DNA from: Pseudoalteromonas luteoviolacea NCIMB 1944
GTDB taxonomy: Bacteria; Pseudomonadota; Gammaproteobacteria; Enterobacterales; Alteromonadaceae
Direction: 5' to 3'
Length of the DNA stretch: 64,000 nt
NCBI RefSeq assembly: GCF_001625565.1
Contig: NZ_AUXS01000027.1
Span: 1 to 64,000, forward strand
Shown: piece after piece, positions 1 to 8,771 of the stretch
Layout of the letters: each line of letters opens with the position of its first letter
How positions within the stretch are numbered: the stretch's first letter is position 1
Notes under the pieces: generated by a model
Told to the model about the DNA's origin: nothing
Database searches by the model: none
What the model saw: the letters and a program-made list of their open reading frames with translations, nothing else
Position numbers and translations under genes: made by a program

Positions 1-677
1 AGGTGGTAGCCTTAGCAACTATCAAAACAGCTCATTTCACCTTGCGCAAACTGAACGCACTCACTTCGCTCGCAGACGTTACATTTTGCACGATATTCAC
101 CTTGCGCAAAAGAACCGTGCTCACTGCGTTCGCTGTCGTTACAATTTTCACTACAAGAACCGGATAGTAGTCGATAGCTTTTTGTTCCTATGTGTGCGAT
201 TAAGAGATATTTGCAATGCTTATTGTAATACTCCAAGTGTATGAGGGTCGCTAATTTGTAACAACTAGAATAAGTCGTCCAATTAGGAGGTGAGAGAAAG
301 TGAAATAAAATCACTCTGATTTTATTTGAAAACTATCTAACCTTGAGTTGTTAACGGTTTAGCGCACTATTGCTATTAACTTTTAAATGTATAGTGGTTG
401 TAAGATGCTTACTTTATTTTCGTATAAATGATTGAAAAAAATACTTAAAATAAGGTTTTTTCCTTTCCGGGTATAAGGTTTAACTATTGCAATCACTCAA
501 CTTGAATTAAGTTTGTTTAAGAATTGATATTAATGAATAAAACTTGCTGTTGTAAATTTTAGCTTACAAAAAGAAGGGTTTTTGGTTAAATTTAAGTTAA
601 ATAAATTGTTTATTAATTCTACATTTGCGCTACATTTTGATTGGAAATTAACCAAATGACATAATAAAGGAACAAGT
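1..677. other. gene-poor left edge with short repeats
   Basis: No convincing gene is seen here. The first 155 bases hold two diverged copies of a 60-base unit; the rest is AT-rich and probably carries the promoter of the downstream protease. The only long frame (minus strand, 12-314) runs through the repeat, gives a Cys/Ser-rich low-complexity product and resembles no family I know. Confidence 0.6.
36..155. repeat. two imperfect 60-bp direct repeats
   Basis: Units start at 36 and 96. Both open with TTCACCTTGCGCAAA and continue with a diverged GAAC-G-CTCACT-CG-TCGC segment and GTTACA. The period is exactly 60. It looks like an intergenic dispersed repeat, but whether it recurs elsewhere in the genome cannot be seen from this window. 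Confidence 0.55.
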
Positions 678-2543
678 ATGCGTAAATTAAACACACTAGC
701 ATTTGCGGTCTTGGCGGGTCTTTCAGGCAGCTGCTTAGCACAAGCTGAGCTGATGTCTGTTGACCAAAACAGTGCAATTGAAGATCAGTATATTGTGGTC
801 TTTAAAACGCCGGCCGTTATGAATGCTTCGAGTAGTGCTGCCATTTCTAACTATGCAGCGAGTCAAGCTCAAGCTTTGAGCACTCAGCATAATGTGCAGG
901 TCACTCAGCATTTTGATGGTGTTTTAAATGGTGTTGTAGTTACAGCTTCAAAACAGAAAGTACAAGAACTACTAAGCAATCCGAGTATTGACTACATTGA
1001 GCAAGACCAAATTGTAACTGTTACTCCAATGGTTGATGCTAGCGCAGATCAAGGCAATGCAATCTGGGGCTTAGATAGAGTCGATCAAAGAGACTTGCCT
1101 CTAAACAGCAACTATCACTATGACTTTGATGGTAGCGGTGTAACGGCATATGTAATCGATACGGGCGTTCGTATCACACACGCAGAGTTTGGTGGCCGCG
1201 CAAGCCATGGTTATGACTTTGTTGATAATGACGCAGACTCTAGTGACTGTAATGGCCACGGTACTCACGTTGCTGGGACGATTGGCGGTGGTGCTTATGG
1301 TGTAGCTAAAAACGTTAACGTAGTAGGTGTGCGTGTTTTAGGATGTAATGGTTCTGGTTCATATTCAGGGGTGATCTCTGGCATTGACTGGGTTAAGAAC
1401 AATGCAAGTGGTCCATCTGTCGCAAATATGAGTTTAGGTGGTGGTGTATCTCAGGCTGTTGATGATGCTGTAAATGCAGCGGTGGCGTCTGGTGTGACTT
1501 TCGTGGTTGCCGCTGGTAATGATAACAGCAGTGCATGTAACTATTCGCCAGCACGTGCAGCAGATGCTGTAACTGTGGGCTCTACAACTAGCTCTGATGC
1601 TCGCTCAAGCTTCTCGAACTACGGTAATTGTCTAGATATCTATGCACCTGGTTCTAGCATTAAGTCAGCTTGGTATAATTCAGATTCAGCAACAAACACA
1701 ATCAGCGGCACGTCAATGGCCGCACCGCATGTAGCTGGTGTTGTTGCTCTATACCTAGATGAAAATCCATCACTGACACCTAGCCAGATCGACTCTTTAC
1801 TCAGTTCTCGTAGCTCTAAAAATAAGGTCAGTGATGCGAAGAGTGGTTCTCCAAATGAATTACTATTCTCGCTAGCAGACTCAACGCCACCACCTCCACC
1901 ACCGCCGTTACCTGAGCTTGATGATGGTGTTGCAGTAAATGCAAGTGGAGCTAACGGTGAAGAATCAAATTATTTATTCAAAGTACCTGCGGGCAAAACC
2001 ACGTTAACAGTGAAACTCTCTGGTGGTACAGGTGACGCAGATCTTTATGTCCAACAAGGTCAACAGCCGACTCAAAGCAGTTACTCTTGTCGTCCTTACA
2101 AAAGTGGTAATGAAGAAGTTTGTACCTTTAATAACCCTGTTGCAGGCGACTGGTATATCATGCTACACGGCTACAGTGCATACTCCGGTGCTAGCTTAGT
2201 CGCAAGCACAGCTGGAGATGGTGGCGGTTGTGGTAACAACTGTTTGAGCAATGGTGTACCTGTGACTAACTTGTCTGGTGCTTCTGGTAGTGAGGTTGCA
2301 TATACGATTGACGTGCCAGCTAATGCGACTGTTAATGTTCAAATATCAGGTGGTTCAGGTGATGCTGACCTATATGTGAGAAAAGGCGCTGCACCAACAA
2401 CAAGCACCTATGATTGCAGACCATACCGTAATGGCAATGCTGAAACGTGCAGCCTAACAAACACTGGAGGAGACGCGACGTATCACATCATGTTACGCGG
2501 GTACAATGCTTACTCAGGTGTCACATTGACGGGCAGTTACTAA
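678..2543 (+). CDS. secreted S8 subtilisin-like serine protease with two PPC domains
   Basis: An extracellular alkaline-type serine endopeptidase of 621 residues. Residues 1-21/23 are a Sec signal peptide ending in CLA-QAE. An I9 inhibitor propeptide covers about 37-115. The catalytic domain carries Asp161 (VIDTG), His194 (NGHGTH), oxyanion Asn281 (AAGN) and Ser346 (GTSMAAPH). A seven-proline linker (404-410) leads to two pre-peptidase C-terminal (PPC) domains, about 425-510 and 530-620, each with the GDADLYV motif and a Cys pair. The start follows AAAGGAAC. This architecture is common in secreted proteases of marine Gammaproteobacteria; the PPC domains are usually removed after export. It is a single gene with its own terminator. 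Confidence 0.95.
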   Translation: MRKLNTLAFAVLAGLSGSCLAQAELMSVDQNSAIEDQYIVVFKTPAVMNASSSAAISNYAASQAQALSTQHNVQVTQHFDGVLNGVVVTASKQKVQELLSNPSIDYIEQDQIVTVTPMVDASADQGNAIWGLDRVDQRDLPLNSNYHYDFDGSGVTAYVIDTGVRITHAEFGGRASHGYDFVDNDADSSDCNGHGTHVAGTIGGGAYGVAKNVNVVGVRVLGCNGSGSYSGVISGIDWVKNNASGPSVANMSLGGGVSQAVDDAVNAAVASGVTFVVAAGNDNSSACNYSPARAADAVTVGSTTSSDARSSFSNYGNCLDIYAPGSSIKSAWYNSDSATNTISGTSMAAPHVAGVVALYLDENPSLTPSQIDSLLSSRSSKNKVSDAKSGSPNELLFSLADSTPPPPPPPLPELDDGVAVNASGANGEESNYLFKVPAGKTTLTVKLSGGTGDADLYVQQGQQPTQSSYSCRPYKSGNEEVCTFNNPVAGDWYIMLHGYSAYSGASLVASTAGDGGGCGNNCLSNGVPVTNLSGASGSEVAYTIDVPANATVNVQISGGSGDADLYVRKGAAPTTSTYDCRPYRNGNAETCSLTNTGGDATYHIMLRGYNAYSGVTLTGSY

Positions 2544-2552
2544 TATTGAAAT

Positions 2553-2580
2553 AAAAAGGGAGCCACTGGCTCCCTTTTTA
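2553..2580. terminator. bidirectional terminator between protease and rlmI
   Basis: GGGAGCC (2558-2564) pairs with GGCTCCC (2568-2574) over a 3-base loop, flanked by an A-run and a T-run. It can therefore end both convergent transcripts. Confidence 0.85.
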
Positions 2581-2581
2581 T

Positions 2582-3772
2582 TTAATAGACTTTACAAATA
2601 AGCCCTTTAAGGTAGAAACCTTCAGGATAAAACCCCGCGATGGGGTGGTCGGCAGCTTGGTTGAGCCTTTCCATTATCATTAGGTCTTTACCAGCATCAA
2701 GTGCTGCATCTGCAACGACTTTTTGAAATAGGTTTTGGTCCATTAGACCTGAGCATGAGAAGGTTAATAATGTACCACCGGGTTTTAATAGCTGCATAGC
2801 AAGCATATTGATATCTTTGTACCCTCTACATGCACCCGTAAGCTGTGCTTTACTTTCTGCAAACTTCGGTGGATCCATAACGATGGTATCAAACTGCCTG
2901 CCTTCATCTCGGTACTCTCTGAGCAATTTAAAGACATCTTTTTTGACAAAATCTACTTTACTCAGATCTAGATTGTTATGCTCTACATTTCTTCTGGCAG
3001 TGTCTAGTGCTGGTTGCGATACATCGACATTAATTACTTCATCACAGCCACCTCTGAGTGCGTAAAGGCTAAACGTACCGGTATAACAAAAACAATTCAG
3101 TACACTTTTACCTTTGGAGAAACGCTCTAGTGCAGCACGGCTGTCACGTTGGTCGAGATAAAAACCTGTTTTATGCCCACCGATAATATCGACTTCCAAC
3201 TTGAGGCCGTTTTCTTCAATCAGCACAGGTGCATGTGGCGCATCTCCGTGCAGCACACCTGTGATCTTCTCAAGGCCTTCTTTTTTCCGTACATCAACGT
3301 CGGAGCGTTCATAGACATGACAATCGGGAAATAGTTCACGTAAAGCTGCAACAATTTCACCTTTATGCCTTTCGGCACCCGCACTCAGAAGCTGACATAC
3401 CAAATAATTGTCAAACTTATCAATAGTAATACCGGGTAGTCCATCAGATTCAGCTGCGCTCAGCCTAAAGCCGGTCAGACCTCCTTCTGATATTGCATAG
3501 TCTCTTACTGCTAATGCACGTGCTAAGCGGCGTTTAAAAAATGCTTGGTCAATTTGTTCGCTTTCATCGAAACTCCAGATCCGTGCGCGGATCTGAGAGC
3601 TTGGACTATATGCTGCGGTAGCCAAGTATTGCCCATCGTGACTGTAGATTTTTACGATATCTCCAAGTCCGGGTTTACCTTTGATCTTTTTAATTGCTTT
3701 GGAGAATATCCATGGGTGTTTTCTTTTAAGAGATTTTTCTCGGCCGGGTTGTAAATACAGCGCGCAAGACAT
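2582..3772 (-). CDS. rlmI: 23S rRNA (cytosine1962-C5)-methyltransferase RlmI
   Basis: A 396-residue SAM-dependent RNA methyltransferase that makes m5C1962 in 23S rRNA in E. coli. The N-terminal 80 or so residues form a PUA RNA-binding domain. The Rossmann domain shows [16 protein letters not shown] (SAM loop), [11 protein letters not shown] (motif IV) and a TFSCSGLM segment holding the presumed catalytic Cys. Length matches E. coli RlmI (396). The ATG follows AAGGA. It converges on the protease gene and stands alone. Confidence 0.92.
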   Translation of the reverse strand: MSCALYLQPGREKSLKRKHPWIFSKAIKKIKGKPGLGDIVKIYSHDGQYLATAAYSPSSQIRARIWSFDESEQIDQAFFKRRLARALAVRDYAISEGGLTGFRLSAAESDGLPGITIDKFDNYLVCQLLSAGAERHKGEIVAALRELFPDCHVYERSDVDVRKKEGLEKITGVLHGDAPHAPVLIEENGLKLEVDIIGGHKTGFYLDQRDSRAALERFSKGKSVLNCFCYTGTFSLYALRGGCDEVINVDVSQPALDTARRNVEHNNLDLSKVDFVKKDVFKLLREYRDEGRQFDTIVMDPPKFAESKAQLTGACRGYKDINMLAMQLLKPGGTLLTFSCSGLMDQNLFQKVVADAALDAGKDLMIMERLNQAADHPIAGFYPEGFYLKGLICKVY

Positions 3773-3855
3773 ATAAATTCCTTACTAAGTAGAATCCTGT
3801 CATTTTAGTGAAGGGGGTTCCAACATACAATGTGAAGCAGAAGGTTTAAGTAAAA

Positions 3856-4500
3856 ATGATGGAAAATATGAATAAGTTTGAAGCAGCATTTAAGGAATTT
3901 ATGCTTGATACACCCTTTGCTGACACAGCACATGACCTTTCGCATATACAGAGGGTTGTGAAAACTGCAAAACAGTTAGCGATAGAAGAGGGGGCCGACC
4001 TAGAGGTTGTAATACCAGCAGCTTGGTTACATGACTGTGTCGCTGTTGCAAAAAATCACCCAGATCGAGCATTTGCGTCAAAAATGGCTGCCGACAAAGC
4101 AGAACGGTTTTTGATTGAAATCGGCTACCCTGAAGACAAATTAGAAGGAATATATCACGCAATCGTTGCACACAGTTTCAGTGCGAACGTGTCGCCAACG
4201 ACACTCGAAGCACAAATCGTACAAGATGCTGACAGAATGGATGCATTAGGGGCAATAGGTGTGAGCCGTTGTATGAAAGTCGGCGGCGCAATAGCTAGAC
4301 ACCTATATCATACCGAAGACCCGTTTTGTGAGAAAAGAGAGCCAGATGATAAAAGTTATACTATTGATCATTTCTTTGTGAAGTTGCTGCACATTGAGTC
4401 GCAGATGCATACTGAGGCGGCAAAAAAAGAAGCCCAGAGGCGCACAGAGTTTATGCAACTGTTCTTGAGGGAGTTAGGGCGTGAAATTTCGAATGACTAG
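3856..4500 (+). CDS. HD-domain phosphohydrolase
   Basis: A 214-residue cytosolic metal-dependent HD-superfamily protein, probably a phosphohydrolase with unknown substrate. It shows His26/His30 in AHDLSH, the signature HD pair at 59-60 (WLHDC) and a later Asp in QDADRMDALG, the usual H...HD...D ligand set. The fold resembles YedJ-type proteins. Three Met codons are possible at the start (3856, 3859, 3868); the first is kept and none has a strong ribosome site. It stands alone and its tail forms a hairpin with the next gene. Confidence 0.85.
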   Translation: MMENMNKFEAAFKEFMLDTPFADTAHDLSHIQRVVKTAKQLAIEEGADLEVVIPAAWLHDCVAVAKNHPDRAFASKMAADKAERFLIEIGYPEDKLEGIYHAIVAHSFSANVSPTTLEAQIVQDADRMDALGAIGVSRCMKVGGAIARHLYHTEDPFCEKREPDDKSYTIDHFFVKLLHIESQMHTEAAKKEAQRRTEFMQLFLRELGREISND

Positions 4501-4521
4501 GTAGAAGCTACCTAGTCATTC
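4491..4521. terminator. shared 14-bp hairpin at convergent gene ends
   Basis: GAATGACTAGGTAG (4491-4504), loop AAG, then the exact complement (4508-4521) and TTTT. The two arms contain the last codons and stop codons of both flanking convergent genes, so a single palindrome ends both. Confidence 0.75.
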
Positions 4522-5488
4522 TTTTAACGAATACAACGACGAATAGCGCCAATGAAAAGCTGCCAATAAAAGCTTCTATGGTCGCTATTAGGCGAGTAAT
4601 ACCAACCGGTGTGATATCCCCATACCCTAAGGTAGTAAATGTAACAACGCTAAAATAGAAGCAATTCAGCATTGAATGAAGGTTTTGTTTGAGGGGCGCA
4701 TTGGTCGAAAATTGAATAATTTCGCCGTTGTAATTAATACCCAGCATAAAATAACAAAGAGCACACAATAAAATCATACCTAAGCTAAAGCGAATTACAT
4801 TTTCTGGTTTTTCCCCATATCCGCATAACATGTCGATAAAGCTCGATACTAAGCGCTTTTTTGAATAGGTTGGGTATTGTGCATGGCGCATGCGCAACTC
4901 GCTATAAGTATACTTTCCTGCCATCTCAAACAAACCCTGCTGTTCAGCACCTTTTCTTAGTAATCTGTATATCTCTTCGCTTTGTAAATATAAATCTTGC
5001 GCTTCCTCTATATTTTTTTGTTTGGTTGCCTCAATGGCTTGTTTTTCTTGTAAGAGCTTGTCGCCCAATACGAGGTTATCAATTCTAGTTGCATTCAATT
5101 TCACTCCAAGAATATTGGTGTTTTCTAACTTGCAACAGTGTAGGTTCGCATCCCTTAAGTCCGCTTTCATTAAAGATGCATTTTGAATTGTACTGTTAAA
5201 GAGGTGAGCACCGTGTAAGTTCGCTCTATAAAAGTTGCTATACGATAGGTCATAGCCGTTGTGATCATTGAACTTAACGAGGTTTAGTCCTTCCAAATTA
5301 GCTCTTTTCAGCTCAAGCCCTTGCAGTAACCCCCCTTTTTTGGCATAACGTTCGAGTTTGTGAGATAGCTCTAATCCACTTTTGTCGAATTTGGCATCGT
5401 GCCAAAAACAATATCCAGAGCCCATGTCTATTTCTTGACACTTGTGTCCATCAGGAGATGTATACTGACATTTAGGTTTATTGTTCAT
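4508..5488 (-). CDS. zinc-site / pentapeptide-repeat / two-TM ion channel fusion
   Basis: A 326-residue membrane protein with three parts. Residues 7-30 hold a C-x9-C-x9-C-x2-H pattern that could bind zinc. About 55-135 are pentapeptide repeats (A(N/D)L-type, e.g. RANLEG, YRANLHG, KADLRD), which fold as a right-handed beta-helix. A charged linker then leads to a two-helix pore module: TM1 about 231-250, selectivity filter TLGYGD (286-291), TM2 about 300-321. GYGD is the classic K+ filter. The helix TM1-filter-TM2 matches Ion_trans_2 (PF07885). Pentapeptide-channel fusions are known but uncharacterised; the ligand is unknown. It stands alone. Confidence 0.88.
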   Translation of the reverse strand: MNNKPKCQYTSPDGHKCQEIDMGSGYCFWHDAKFDKSGLELSHKLERYAKKGGLLQGLELKRANLEGLNLVKFNDHNGYDLSYSNFYRANLHGAHLFNSTIQNASLMKADLRDANLHCCKLENTNILGVKLNATRIDNLVLGDKLLQEKQAIEATKQKNIEEAQDLYLQSEEIYRLLRKGAEQQGLFEMAGKYTYSELRMRHAQYPTYSKKRLVSSFIDMLCGYGEKPENVIRFSLGMILLCALCYFMLGINYNGEIIQFSTNAPLKQNLHSMLNCFYFSVVTFTTLGYGDITPVGITRLIATIEAFIGSFSLALFVVVFVKRMTR

Positions 5489-5566
5489 GGCAGCCTGTTT
5501 TTTCCGTAATAAGTATAAAGGTTAGCAGCAAATTAGATTGATAGATGAAAAAGCAATAAATTTACT

Positions 5567-6229
5567 ATGAATTTCAATTACCAACTTAAGCTCAGTCGAC
5601 GAAGAAAGACAGTTGCAATTAAAGTAAAACCGGACGGAGTTGTCGTTTATGCGCCTGAGGGGATTTGTGAAAACTGGTTACAGGGTTGGCTGAGCTCAAA
5701 GCAAAGCTGGGTTGCTCAAAAACAGCGTTTGGTAGCAGATTCTTTACCATGTAAGCAAACACCAATAGAAAAAGTGGCAATCTATGGAGAGCACTACACG
5801 GTTTGTTATGGGCATTCGTCTGGCTATATTGATCACCAATACCATTGCATCTATATAGAATCATCAATGCAACAGCACAGAGATAACCACATTGGAGAAA
5901 TATATGATTTGTTTAAGGTTGAACTTGAAGCCTATTTACATGCAAGATTACCTTACTATCAGGCTTTGATGGGGTCGGAATATAAAACCCTAAAAGTACG
6001 CTTTTATAAACGGCGGTGGGGCAGCCTTTCTAGTAAAGGTGTATTAGCTTTCAACAGTGCTTTATTGAGTGCACCTAAATGGGTTATTGATTATGTGATA
6101 GTGCATGAGCTCGCGCATTATCATGTCATGGCGCACAATCAGGCATTCTGGCGTATTGTAGGGCGTTATAATCCTGAATTTGAAAAAGCAAAGGCATATT
6201 TGAAGCAGGAAATGAAGATTATCCTGTAG
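5567..6229 (+). CDS. DUF45 (YgjP/SprT-like) metallopeptidase
   Basis: A 220-residue putative zinc metalloprotease. The C-terminal half has RRWGSLSSKG followed by VIVHELAHYHVMAHNQAFW, i.e. HExxH plus a third His typical of DUF45/WLM proteins. The N-terminal RRKTVAIKVKPDG segment is also usual for the family. It is distinct from the second, shorter YgjP-like gene at the right end of this window. Substrate is unknown. It stands alone between the channel gene and the tRNA cluster, which lies on the opposite strand. Confidence 0.88.
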   Translation: MNFNYQLKLSRRRKTVAIKVKPDGVVVYAPEGICENWLQGWLSSKQSWVAQKQRLVADSLPCKQTPIEKVAIYGEHYTVCYGHSSGYIDHQYHCIYIESSMQQHRDNHIGEIYDLFKVELEAYLHARLPYYQALMGSEYKTLKVRFYKRRWGSLSSKGVLAFNSALLSAPKWVIDYVIVHELAHYHVMAHNQAFWRIVGRYNPEFEKAKAYLKQEMKIIL

Positions 6230-6282
6230 ATACTAAAAATGAAATGAAGATGTAAAGAAATTAAATTAAGATAAAAAGGAAG

Positions 6283-6367
6283 TGGTGGAGGGAGCTGGAT
6301 TCGAACCAGCGAAGGCTGAGCCGTCAGATTTACAGTCTGATCCCTTTGGCCGCTCGGGAACCCCTCC
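6283..6367 (-). tRNA. tRNA-Tyr (GTA), third in transcript
   Basis: 85 bases including encoded CCA. The minus strand starts GGAGGGGTTCCCGAGCGG, has anticodon loop CTGTAAA (anticodon GTA), a long class II variable arm, and ends TTCGAAT-CCAGC-TCCCTCC-A-CCA. The 7-bp acceptor stem has one G-U pair. Confidence 0.97.
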
Positions 6368-6390
6368 ATAACAGATTTTCAAGTACAAAG

Positions 6391-6475
6391 TGGTGGAGGG
6401 AGCTGGATTCGAACCAGCGAAGGCTGAGCCGTCAGATTTACAGTCTGATCCCTTTGGCCGCTCGGGAACCCCTCC
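6391..6475 (-). tRNA. tRNA-Tyr (GTA), second in transcript
   Basis: Identical over all 85 bases to the copies on either side, with CCA encoded. It is separated from the downstream copy by 23 bases and from the upstream copy by 19. Confidence 0.97.
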
Positions 6476-6494
6476 AATTGTACTTTGTCGTTGA

Positions 6495-6579
6495 TGGTGG
6501 AGGGAGCTGGATTCGAACCAGCGAAGGCTGAGCCGTCAGATTTACAGTCTGATCCCTTTGGCCGCTCGGGAACCCCTCC
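6495..6579 (-). tRNA. tRNA-Tyr (GTA), first in transcript
   Basis: Promoter-proximal copy of three identical tRNA-Tyr genes. Same 85-base sequence with GTA anticodon and CCA end. A promoter-like sequence lies just upstream at 6595-6622. Confidence 0.97.
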
Positions 6580-6594
6580 TCAACAACGGCGCTG

Positions 6595-6622
6595 ATAATA
6601 ACAAAGTTTTTGACGAAGTAAA
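6595..6622 (-). promoter_or_regulatory. putative tRNA-Tyr operon promoter
   Basis: On the minus strand TTTACT (-35), a 16-base spacer and TATTAT (-10), followed by a GC-rich discriminator (CAGCGCCG) of the kind seen at stringently controlled stable-RNA promoters. It lies 16 bases before the first tRNA. Confidence 0.5.
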
Positions 6623-6691
6623 GAAATGTCCTAAAGTTTTTTCAAAAAATGCCGATAAATTTTCAGACTTTGAAAATTTTGGCGAAAATCC

Positions 6692-7213
6692 ATGCAGATA
6701 GAACAATTGTTACTCAAAGAAGCGCAGTTAGGCAATGCGTTGAGTTTGAGTGTCCATGAATCGCGTAGAAGCGATTTTGCTCTGCTATTAAGTGCATTAT
6801 CACAAGATGCATTGGATTTTAGCCAGTTTGACTTACCACGAAGTGCTGTTGACGAAGCTGATAAGTCTGAAGAGGCATTGCGAAAAGAGTTACAAGTAGG
6901 CCCGAAGCAGCCTTTGGCACCTGAAGAGTTTGATTTTTTAATTGGACAATACAACCGTTATTTTGTGAAAGATGGTGGGTTAGAAGACATCAAGCTAAAT
7001 GAGTGTCTTGACCCTGAACCATTTCATATTCGTGATGATAAAACGCATATCCCTTTAAACGTCATGGAAAACCTAGAGCCGGCAGTGAAAGCAAAACTAT
7101 ATAAACAAAAGCATCCTGAAATTGAGGTTAAAGAAAGAGAAATAGATGCTGCCGGGTTTTATGATCAGTTGGCCAGTGGAGAAATGCAGTCTCAATTAAA
7201 TGTGGCTGTATAA
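6692..7213 (+). CDS. VC2046/SO_2500-like conserved protein
   Basis: A 173-residue soluble protein without signal peptide or membrane segment. The N-terminus (LLKEAQLGNALSLSVHESR, then DFALLLSALSQD) resembles the VC2046/SO_2500 family conserved in Vibrio, Shewanella and Alteromonadales. Its function is unknown and no catalytic motif is visible. It runs divergently from the tRNA-Tyr cluster and sits alone. Confidence 0.7.
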   Translation: MQIEQLLLKEAQLGNALSLSVHESRRSDFALLLSALSQDALDFSQFDLPRSAVDEADKSEEALRKELQVGPKQPLAPEEFDFLIGQYNRYFVKDGGLEDIKLNECLDPEPFHIRDDKTHIPLNVMENLEPAVKAKLYKQKHPEIEVKEREIDAAGFYDQLASGEMQSQLNVAV

Positions 7214-7305
7214 TCGCTTTATTATGATTCTGATAAGATAGGGAGTGCTGATTAAATCTCGAAAGTGGCATTGGTGAGGTAACGCCACTTCAGGCTGAAT
7301 GCAGG

Positions 7306-7761
7306 TTATCCGTGACATTTCTTGAACTTTTTCCCACTTAAGCAGGGACAAGGATCGTTTCGGCTTACTTTTTTACTTTCTTCAGGGTAAAGAGCGCCGT
7401 CAAGATATAGCCATGCGCCATTCTCTTTTACAAATCTGGAGCGTTCGTGCAACACGCTCAGCTGCACCCCTTCTAAATACGCTGCTTTGAATTCTACATA
7501 TTGATATTGGTCATCTTGATCAGTTTCAATAACATCCAAATGAACAAACTTAACTTGCTGAGCGAACATGAGTATATCTTCGACTGTGTGCTCGCTGCGT
7601 GTTTTTGATGCATACGTATTTAAAATATACTCACATTCCTTTGTACAGTATGCACTATAACGAGAGCGCATTAGCTGTTCAGATTGGTGAGGAATAGACT
7701 GTCCTTTAATAAATGGCTTGCAGCATTGCTCAAAGGCTTGTGTGTTACCACAAAAACACAT
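7306..7761 (-). CDS. ychJ: YchJ-family protein with two SEC-C motifs
   Basis: 151 residues. Zinc-binding SEC-C-type motifs sit at both ends: CFCGNTQAFEQCC (residues 2-14) and NDPCPCLSGKKFKKCHG at the C-terminus. The middle (RYSAYCTKECEYILNTYAS) is the NTF2-like YchJ domain. Length matches E. coli YchJ (152). The SEC-C motif resembles the SecB-binding zinc motif of SecA; the cellular role is not established. It ends 15 bases before the start-side region of the sulA-like gene's stop, so both may be cotranscribed. Confidence 0.88.
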   Translation of the reverse strand: MCFCGNTQAFEQCCKPFIKGQSIPHQSEQLMRSRYSAYCTKECEYILNTYASKTRSEHTVEDILMFAQQVKFVHLDVIETDQDDQYQYVEFKAAYLEGVQLSVLHERSRFVKENGAWLYLDGALYPEESKKVSRNDPCPCLSGKKFKKCHG

Positions 7762-7776
7762 AAATGACCTATATAG

Positions 7777-8202
7777 TTAGTGTGTGAGCTTTGATAGTGG
7801 CAATTGAGCAAAGTCTTTAAAGCAGTACAGTGCTGTTTTAGAGTGATTTAGGCTACGATATTCAATTTGCTTTTTCGTCAAAATACCAGGCCAAGTGATG
7901 ACAGCTGCAAAATTACCATTGGACAAAGCGCTATCCAGTGTGTGCTCTAAGTTTATCAGATCCTTTTGCTTAAGCACTAGTAGCTTATTAACATCAATAT
8001 TGTAGCCATCTAACATAGATTTACTGAAAACCTGATCTGGTGCTATCAAAAGTGTCCAGCCGGCTTTTGAATTGCAACGATATAAGATTTTTAAAAGTTC
8101 ATTACTGGTGGTTGTTTCATCGTATGCATCCAAGATATTCAAACTACTGGCATGACTAATGCTGCTCGATTGCGTTTTTACATTGGGTGTGATTGGTAAC
8201 AT
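7777..8202 (-). CDS. sulA: SulA-like cell-division inhibitor
   Basis: 141 residues with the SulA/RecA-like fold pattern: a SLNILDAYDE strand, GWTLLIAPDQVFSKSMLDG (compare RWQLWLTPQQKLSREW in E. coli), LLVLKQKDL and an ALSNGNFAAVITW segment (compare RTGNYSVVIGW). SulA binds FtsZ and halts division during the SOS response. Identity to E. coli SulA is low, so the call rests on this motif order and on the SOS-like sites just upstream (8213-8252). It is followed at 15 bases by ychJ. Confidence 0.6.
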   Translation of the reverse strand: MLPITPNVKTQSSSISHASSLNILDAYDETTTSNELLKILYRCNSKAGWTLLIAPDQVFSKSMLDGYNIDVNKLLVLKQKDLINLEHTLDSALSNGNFAAVITWPGILTKKQIEYRSLNHSKTALYCFKDFAQLPLSKLTH

Positions 8203-8212
8203 GATTAGACCA

Positions 8213-8252
8213 CTGATTCTTTATACAGTATGTATACAGTATTTCATACAGT
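8213..8252 (-). promoter_or_regulatory. LexA-like site plus ATACAGT direct repeats
   Basis: 8213-8228 reads CTGA-N8-ACAG, one base off the LexA box CTGT-N8-ACAG seen twice at recN in this window. ATACAGT recurs at 8223, 8234 and 8246, spaced 11 and 12 bases (one helical turn). All lie 11-50 bases before the sulA-like start. Confidence 0.55.
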
Positions 8253-8312
8253 GGTTTTAATCAAGTTTTATTTGGTGTTTTTTTGTTCACTTCGACTTGT
8301 TAATACCTGAAG

Positions 8313-8771
8313 CTACTCTGGGCTTGCCCCAAAATGCATTTGCTGATGGATTTGTTCAAATAAAGTAGCAGCATAGCACTGTGCATCTATATAACGTTTT
8401 GTTGTCAGGTGAGGGCGGACTTCATTGAGAGTACTTAATGCCGCGCTATTGCCTTGACTCTGCGCTAAGCTTAACCAAGCGACACCGTGAAAAACACTTT
8501 TAGGCACGCCTTGGCCTTTTATAAATAACAAGCCCAAATAAAATTGTGCTTTGTTATCACCAGACATCGCTGCCAATCTCATCCACTTAGCGGCAAGCGG
8601 ATACTGCTTTTCTTTGATGTAATAAAGGCCTTTTTTATAAGCTTGTTCTGGATCTTGTGCCTTTGGCCAGCTGTGTTTGGGGTCTGGTTCTTGGGTGACA
8701 AATTCGAGTACATTGAATAGTTGTTGCTCGAGGTCTCCGCCATAAGCTTTTGTAGATTGATTGCTTTTCAT
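8313..8771 (-). CDS. Sel1-repeat protein
   Basis: 152 residues with about two Sel1-like (TPR-related) repeats: YKKGLYYIKEKQYPLAAKWM-RLAAMSGDNKAQFYLG and LLFIKGQGVPKSVFHGVAWL-SLAQSQGN. No signal peptide, so probably a cytosolic interaction protein. Partner unknown. The start follows GAAGAGAG. It precedes the sulA-like gene on the same strand with a 110-base gap that holds the SOS-like repeats, so the two are likely separate transcription units. Confidence 0.82.
   Translation of the reverse strand: MKSNQSTKAYGGDLEQQLFNVLEFVTQEPDPKHSWPKAQDPEQAYKKGLYYIKEKQYPLAAKWMRLAAMSGDNKAQFYLGLLFIKGQGVPKSVFHGVAWLSLAQSQGNSAALSTLNEVRPHLTTKRYIDAQCYAATLFEQIHQQMHFGASPE

Noticed and set aside
12..314. 100-codon minus-strand frame
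   Set aside because: It runs through the 60-bp repeats, has low-complexity Cys/Ser/Glu composition and no recognisable family or ribosome site.
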